From Liolophura sinensis (lineage: Eukaryota; Mollusca; Polyplacophora; Chitonida; Chitonidae): 64,000 nucleotides of DNA. Below are positions 63,901-64,000 of the stretch, piece by piece. Under the pieces are notes generated by a model. The model worked only from the letters and a program-made list of their open reading frames with translations, was not told the DNA's origin and made no database searches. The position numbers and the translations under genes were made by a program. The stretch covers positions 93,739,805-93,803,804 of the forward strand of contig NC_088295.1 of assembly GCF_032854445.1 (NCBI RefSeq), in the 5' to 3' direction. Position 1 is the stretch's first letter. Each line of letters opens with the position of its first letter.

Positions 63901-64000
63901 ATTATCTGTGTGCAAAAAATTAAACATTTTGTAGACAAGAGTTTACCTTTGATGATGTTTGATACAAATAGTCTACCGACTTACTCTCCATTTTTCTTCT
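21863..64000 (-). CDS. NCAM: NCAM-type neural cell adhesion molecule, 3' half (5' part beyond window)
   Basis: Cell-surface adhesion protein of the immunoglobulin superfamily. Coding exons in minus order: 63601-63800, 62975-63080, 61798-61968, 58782-58937, 58429-58556, 56037-56232, 55300-55317, 29456-29669, 25459-25548, 23826-23888, 23019-23088, 21863-21967. All junctions are GT-AG and keep phase. Domains in order: last Ig domain, FN3-1, FN3-2 (two exons each), a six-residue linker, a transmembrane helix, then an acidic, lysine-rich tail ending AEKA and TAA. The transmembrane start GLSTGAIVG, the four juxtamembrane cysteines and a MEEG motif follow vertebrate NCAM closely. Exons for the earlier Ig domains must lie to the right of the window. 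Its 3' end points toward the PPOX promoter about 7 kb away. Confidence 0.93.
21968..23018. other. NCAM last intron
   Basis: AT-rich unique sequence with a short TA run near 22272 and the element fragment at 22760-22800. Nothing else recognised. Confidence 0.5.
22760..22800. mobile_element. Short fragment of the (GTGA)n-end element
   Basis: GAGTGAGTAAGTGCTTAAGG then CTTAACGTCAAAGC matches the start of the same family. Only about 40 bp remain. Confidence 0.5.
23019..23088 (-). CDS. NCAM: NCAM cytoplasmic exon 3
   Basis: Encodes QSEPEKMEEKEPEDKEEKIE then EHQ, an acidic, lysine-rich repeat-like stretch typical of NCAM tails. Acceptor TCGTCGCCAG|C, donor CATCAG|GTAACG, phase 2 in and 0 out. Confidence 0.85.
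23336..23575. repeat. 38-bp minisatellite, about 6 units
   Basis: 'gttgtgtaggctaacaggat' then 'ggtcaggttgtttgtcta', very homogeneous, in an NCAM cytoplasmic intron. Confidence 0.9.
23826..23888 (-). CDS. NCAM: NCAM cytoplasmic exon 2
   Basis: Encodes EKKQPLLDNEDKTGDDVTGT. Acceptor TTGCTAACAG|C, donor ACGGA|GTAAGT. Phase 2 in and out, and 63 nt long, so it could be skipped without a frame change. Confidence 0.85.
23889..24935. other. NCAM intron, no feature seen
   Basis: AT-rich unique sequence apart from a short (CAA)n run at 23896-23916. Confidence 0.5.
24936..25420. repeat. Degenerate about 33-bp repeat (CTTTATGTCTATAGCAAATT)
   Basis: Three good units to 25060, then decayed 'ctacagtaaactgtacgtct' phrases up to the cytoplasmic exon at 25459. 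Confidence 0.65.
25459..25548 (-). CDS. NCAM: NCAM cytoplasmic exon 1
   Basis: Encodes KETQPLAEKEKPGDDTKGTG then AENQADTVE, a charged low-complexity tail. The acceptor GTGTTTAG|TAAG is chosen because the alternative AG four bases on (TAAG|GAG) would run into a stop. Donor GGA|GTAAGC leaves phase 2. Reading on instead of splicing would also meet a TAA at once, so an earlier-ending isoform (TVEE) is possible. Confidence 0.85.
25549..25735. repeat. Array seeded by the NCAM cytoplasmic exon 1 acceptor, first block
   Basis: Phrases 'ccttactaaacacatacaca' and 'caataacataaagtaa' recur. On the minus strand each is TGTGTTTAGTAAG followed by G(A/T)GA.ACAAC, a copy of the real acceptor and exon start at 25548. 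Confidence 0.8.
25880..26083 (+). mobile_element. SINE copy, 5'-truncated
   Basis: From the B-box region GAGTTCAAGACC through the body to CGTCGTATAAGTGAAATATT and the AAATAAATAAA tail. Diverged from the other copies. Confidence 0.82.
26084..27419. other. NCAM intron, mostly unique
   Basis: A short SINE-tail relic lies at 26709-26757 (reverse, 'atttatttaattgattggtg'). No exon could be supported. Confidence 0.5.
27420..27600. repeat. Short degenerate repeat (TCGCTGCCTCGTTACC)
   Basis: Roughly ten decayed 8- to 17-bp phrases of CTCGCTGCCT/CTCGTTACCT. Confidence 0.6.
27658..27933 (+). mobile_element. Full-length SINE with 12-bp target duplication and poly(A) tail
   Basis: Head GGGGCCTCCGTGGCTCAGTC, B box GAGTTCAAGTCC, tail CGGCGTAAAACACCAATCAA followed by A(23). 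TCTCACTAAACA is repeated at 27645-27656 and 27934-27945. It inserted into an acceptor-derived unit. Confidence 0.93.
27934..28420. repeat. Same acceptor-derived array, second block
   Basis: About eight diverged units of roughly 60 bp with 'ggtctccttactaaacacat' and 'acataaagtaacactgactg', 2.4 kb away from the exon. It was separated from the first block by SINE insertions and unique sequence. Confidence 0.8.
28850..29440. repeat. About 20-bp degenerate array (TATAGCTGTTTTATCACCCA)
   Basis: Some 25 decayed units immediately downstream (minus sense) of the transmembrane exon. No copy of the exon edge is recognisable. Confidence 0.8.
29456..29669 (-). CDS. NCAM: NCAM exon: transmembrane helix and juxtamembrane segment
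   Basis: Encodes GDTSPITQREGLSTGAIVGL, then VIIIFFILLLFVDVTCYFKN and RCGIIMCVRENVCGK. The hydrophobic run is one membrane helix. The four cysteines (C-YFKNR-C-GIIM-C-VRENV-C) have the spacing of the palmitoylated cysteines of vertebrate NCAM, and HVTMEEGD follows. Acceptor GTTCTTGCAG|AT, donor GACGC|GTAAGT, phase 1 in and 2 out. Confidence 0.95.
29670..31203. other. Start of the 25.6-kb NCAM intron, unique sequence
   Basis: AT-rich, no convincing exon or repeat; weak phrases of 'gaacttgaatcctgatatc' at 30780-31000 may be an old array. Confidence 0.5.
31204..33396. repeat. 27-bp minisatellite, about 80 units
   Basis: Unit 'tgtgtctgtctgtgtggtca' plus 'tataagc', with shortened units at 32950-33120. 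Because 27 is nine codons and the unit lacks stops in several frames, it gives ORFs up to 453 codons on both strands. They are artefacts of the period. Confidence 0.93.
33925..35580. repeat. 27-bp minisatellite, about 60 units, with internal (CA)n
   Basis: Unit 'acatcctcacacacacgctg' plus 'tatcatc'. A pure CA microsatellite sits at 35370-35411. Some units are longer ('ccccacacacatacgctgta'). Confidence 0.92.
35590..37330. repeat. 37-bp minisatellite, about 45 units
   Basis: Unit 'cacagtataatcacaccctc' plus 'ccacggcctcatacaac', with blocks of variant monomers that recur together (for example the CTAATACAACCACTGCAC variant). Confidence 0.92.
37690..41330. repeat. 74-bp satellite, about 49 units, with higher-order repeats
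   Basis: The left block unit (75 bp) is 'gtagctggtagagagaatcg', 'gtggtagtaatggaggtact', 'gcttcacagacatggggccg'. The right block unit has 'ggtcgctgataacgagaact', 'agtggtagtaatggaggtgc'. Marker variants (GGAGTTGCAGC) recur near 38960 and 39630, about 670 bp apart. Confidence 0.92.
38690..38712 (+). other. G-run with quadruplex potential
   Basis: Six G, one A, then sixteen G, followed by TTAAGGGA. It sits at a disrupted unit in the 74-bp satellite. Confidence 0.6.
41331..42684. other. NCAM intron stretch with one foldback
   Basis: Unique sequence except for the palindrome at 41855-41960 and a short trace of the (GTGA)-family 'tttacgtcgtgct' at 42299-42312. Confidence 0.5.
41855..41960. repeat. 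Imperfect palindrome / foldback of about 105 bp
   Basis: The left arm AACACTGCCCAGGAAAATTG then TTCGA pairs with the right arm TCGAACTATTTTCTGGGCAG then TGTT. A nested stem ATGTGTTTAA/TTAAACACAT lies inside, and a side hairpin TTCGATAT/ATATCGAA. It could be a small MITE or a hairpin transcript. Confidence 0.7.
42685..43384. repeat. 52-bp minisatellite, about 14 units, seven with a perfect CRE
   Basis: Unit 'cagcatgaaccctacacgag', 'gacgcacagttgtgacgtca', 'tgttataacttc'. Early units have GTCGTCATG instead. TGACGTCA occurs at 43041, 43093, 43145, 43197, 43249, 43301 and 43353. Confidence 0.92.
43385..48984. other. NCAM intron, unique, with one TA microsatellite
   Basis: Contains (TA)n at 45853-45903 and scattered short ORFs. 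The only one of note is a 110-codon minus-strand ORF at 45296-45628 without recognisable homology. The GPI-exon isoform's 3' UTR would lie at the right end. Confidence 0.5.
48985..49094 (-). CDS. NCAM: Candidate GPI-anchor alternative last exon of NCAM
   Basis: After an exceptionally long pyrimidine tract ending TTGTTTTTTCAG, the phase-1 frame required by both possible upstream exons reads Val-GIGGFGSRIAPS, then VATLLVTTTGLACLSFPGLL and AIL, then TAA at 48985-48987. This has the layout of a GPI attachment signal: small residues (G, S, A), a short polar spacer, and a hydrophobic tail that ends at the stop. It lies between the last FN3 exon and the transmembrane exon, the position of the exon for the GPI-linked NCAM-120 isoform in vertebrates. 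The alternatives are chance or a diverged unused exon. No close poly(A) signal was found; the nearest AATAAA I see on this strand is near 47300. Confidence 0.6.
49095..50555. other. NCAM intron upstream of the GPI-type exon
   Basis: Unique AT-rich sequence with a short (CAA)n run near 50489. No other exon seen. Confidence 0.5.
50560..51090. repeat. 91-bp repeat, about 6 units
   Basis: 'tgtacaccagtgtgtacatg' ... 'gcactgatgtgtacagagct' ... 'aagcaatccattaatgtagc'. It looks like a composite of two to three of the 37-bp units to its right. Confidence 0.88.
51380..52460. repeat. 37-bp minisatellite, about 28 units
   Basis: Unit 'gctgaccaatccactgacgt' plus 'ataccagtgtgtacaga'. Homogeneous at 52240-52460, decayed leftward. 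Not related in sequence to the 37-bp array at 35590-37330. Confidence 0.9.
52461..53689. other. NCAM intron, no feature seen
   Basis: Unique sequence with scattered 'gaatcctcatt' phrases, perhaps a decayed repeat. Confidence 0.5.
53690..54875. repeat. 68-bp minisatellite with a shorter variant, about 18 units
   Basis: Long unit 'gcacctactgcaagggctag', 'tcacaccacagggccagcaa', 'taatgcctgctgggtttatg', 'ggatgttg'. A shorter variant has CCCAAGAGCCTGCC in the middle. The two types alternate irregularly. Confidence 0.92.
54876..55299. other. Intron next to the NCAM microexon
   Basis: Read past the microexon donor, the frame continues as GGKSNLALFLLIYLCLPSLS and stays open to 55013. That hydrophobic stretch is probably chance, because the donor is strong. 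Confidence 0.4.
55300..55317 (-). CDS. NCAM: NCAM 18-nt microexon (linker GSNAAG)
   Basis: A pyrimidine-rich acceptor (GTTTCCGTTCACAG) and a consensus donor (GGAG|GTAAGT) flank 18 bases. Phase is 1 in and 1 out, so it can be included or skipped without a frame change. It adds Gly-Ser-Asn-Ala-Ala-Gly between FN3-2 and the membrane exon. Vertebrate NCAM also uses very small optional exons. It is inferred from splice signals and phase only, since no protein homology is possible at this length. Confidence 0.6.
55585..55665. repeat. Short 20-bp repeat, four units
   Basis: 'agccagacaaaatccatagg' repeated in the intron between the FN3-2 exon and the microexon. Confidence 0.8.
56037..56232 (-). CDS. 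NCAM: NCAM exon: second half of FN3 domain 2
   Basis: Encodes VTYNQSNNQITDIKSDFKVV, then FKLTNLIPERTYQIEIDAVN and GVGKSETRHIVMTTKY, the E to G strands of FN3-2. Acceptor ATTCTTGCAG|GTG, donor TATG|GTAAGT. It ends in phase 1, the phase shared by the microexon, the transmembrane exon and the GPI-type exon, so all three could be joined to it. Confidence 0.94.
56245..57110. repeat. 21-bp minisatellite, about 40 units
   Basis: Unit 'catgtcttgtacaatgtaca' plus 'c', starting about 15 bp inside the intron before the FN3-2 second exon. A relic lies at 58060-58103 in the same intron beyond a SINE. Multiple-of-three period gives artefactual ORFs on both strands. Confidence 0.92.
57120..57375. repeat. 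48-bp minisatellite, about 5 units
   Basis: 'cagcaggacaatagctatgt' then 'gtgtacagcatgtatgtcaa' and 'agtttaca'. Confidence 0.88.
57792..58044 (-). mobile_element. Full-length SINE copy
   Basis: Reverse orientation, ATTTATTTATTTGATTGGTG to GGCCATGGAGGCCC, moderately diverged, within the intron holding the 21-bp array. Confidence 0.9.
58429..58556 (-). CDS. NCAM: NCAM exon: first half of FN3 domain 2
   Basis: Encodes VPEPVNILSKTVSDTSSEYN then LVWEKPRDGGSPIKHYIIRY, the FN3 A to C strands with the conserved tryptophan. Acceptor TTGTTTTAG|CT, donor CGTCGT|GTGAGT, phase 1 in and 0 out. Confidence 0.93.
58782..58937 (-). CDS. NCAM: NCAM exon: second half of FN3 domain 1
   Basis: Encodes the end of FN3-1: TTVDIENLNPSTLYTISVYA then RTDVGLSDPRETQFTTKK. 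The L-x-P-x-T-x-Y-x-I-x-V-x-A motif is diagnostic of FN3. Acceptor TTGATCAG|AT, donor ATCT|GTGAGT, phase 1 at both ends. The 35-bp array starts about 190 bp upstream. Confidence 0.93.
59125..61390. repeat. 35-bp minisatellite, about 65 units, with higher-order blocks
   Basis: Unit 'gcctctgcctgatttactga' plus 'gatgagggggatggt'. In the left half, variants (TTACTGAGGTGTGGGG versus TTAACTGAGATGAGGGG) recur as ordered blocks of several units. The right half is the GGTGTGGGG type. Confidence 0.92.
61391..61797. other. NCAM intron, no feature seen
   Basis: Unique sequence between the 35-bp array and the FN3-1 first exon. Vague repeats of 'atgccattgtccaatcc' at 61570-61780. Confidence 0.5.
61798..61968 (-). 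CDS. NCAM: NCAM exon: first half of FN3 domain 1
   Basis: Encodes LPHPPSTVDVVRAAQRWIRL then GGLPVTGYRVQYST, the P-rich start and 'G-x-P-V-x-x-Y-x-V-x-Y' C-strand of an FN3 domain. Acceptor TTTGCAG|CT, donor ATTG|GTAGGT, phase 1 at both ends. Confidence 0.93.
62438..62512 (-). mobile_element. SINE tail relic
   Basis: 'tatgattggtgtttaacact' then 'ttcacttatacgatggcggg', only the 3' end of the family remains. Confidence 0.7.
62570..62890. repeat. 51-bp minisatellite, about 6 units
   Basis: 'ctcatacaggtaggtcaatg', 'ctaatccccactgaatgcgc', 'ttaggcct'. Open in one minus-strand frame because 51 is 17 codons. Confidence 0.9.
62975..63080 (-). CDS. NCAM: NCAM exon: second half of the last Ig domain
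   Basis: Encodes VLVDFTNEGFMFGDYVCEGS then NNQGTGSTVINLRQA. The DYVCEGSN pattern is the F-strand cysteine and following turn that complete the Ig disulphide. Acceptor TTGCCAG|GTT, donor GCCA|GTGAGT, phase 0 in and 1 out. Confidence 0.93.
63325..63500. repeat. 34-bp minisatellite, 5 units
   Basis: 'ttctagctcctcattcccaa' plus 'cctcacacataatt', nearly perfect copies, so recent. Confidence 0.92.
63601..63800 (-). CDS. NCAM: NCAM exon: first half of the last Ig domain
   Basis: Encodes KPQFNNNPSDVAYTWSGAFK, then RNITCIVDSNPPARIVWKRG with the B-strand cysteine and C-strand tryptophan of an Ig fold. Possible N-glycosylation sequons are NIT, NGT and NLT. Acceptor TTTTCAG|TC, donor GACA|GTAAGT, phase 1 in and 0 out. 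Confidence 0.93.
63985..64000 (-). CDS. NCAM: Possible partial NCAM exon at window edge
   Basis: The last 16 bases read ...AAAATGGAGA followed by GTAAGT. That donor would leave phase 1, which the next exon (63601-63800) needs. The reading frame (RRKME + split Ile, then KPQF) is open, but too little sequence is present to confirm it. Confidence 0.35.

Overview
This is 64 kb of animal nuclear DNA, most likely from a mollusc or a close lophotrochozoan relative. It has no bacterial-style gene packing. Small coding exons with GT-AG introns sit among minisatellite arrays and copies of one tRNA-headed SINE. The SINE tail (a 'gtgaaatattcttgagtacggc'-type segment ending in AAATAAATA) and a 'gtgagtgagtg...tttaacgtcg' element resemble repeats I remember from molluscs. 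That placement comes from memory, not from a search.

Two protein-coding genes can be read, both on the minus strand, one after the other. (1) PPOX, protoporphyrinogen oxidase of haem synthesis, is complete. Eleven coding exons between 14784 (ATG) and 1246 (stop) join without a frame break into 477 residues, the length of human PPOX. (2) The 3' half of an NCAM-type neural cell adhesion molecule runs from the right edge to its stop at 21863. It encodes the last Ig domain, two FN3 domains (two exons per domain, as in vertebrate NCAM), an 18-nt microexon, a transmembrane/juxtamembrane exon with four cysteines spaced as in vertebrate NCAM, and four cytoplasmic exons ending in AEKA. Inside the 25.6-kb intron before the transmembrane exon, 48985-49094 is a candidate alternative last exon. 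It has a strong acceptor, the right phase, and a short hydrophobic C-terminus of the kind that directs GPI anchoring, which would give a transmembrane/GPI choice like vertebrate NCAM.

Layout: 1-1245 is 3' flank of PPOX with short arrays. 1246-14784 is PPOX. 14785-21862 holds the PPOX 5' flank, a SINE-derived 80-bp satellite, a 46-bp satellite and the probable NCAM 3' UTR. 21863-64000 is NCAM, with arrays of 27, 37, 74, 52, 91, 68, 21 and 35 bp in its introns.

The most unusual pattern is that several intronic arrays start at an exon edge, and their units contain a copy of that edge with its splice signal. This is clear at PPOX exon 2, 3 and 10 acceptors, the PPOX exon 4 donor and the NCAM 25548 acceptor, and weaker at the PPOX exon 6 and 9 donors. 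These arrays place many decoy splice sites next to the real ones. At PPOX exon 3 the 102-bp units are also in frame and free of stops for four copies. Most long ORFs in the window are by-products of arrays whose period is a multiple of three.
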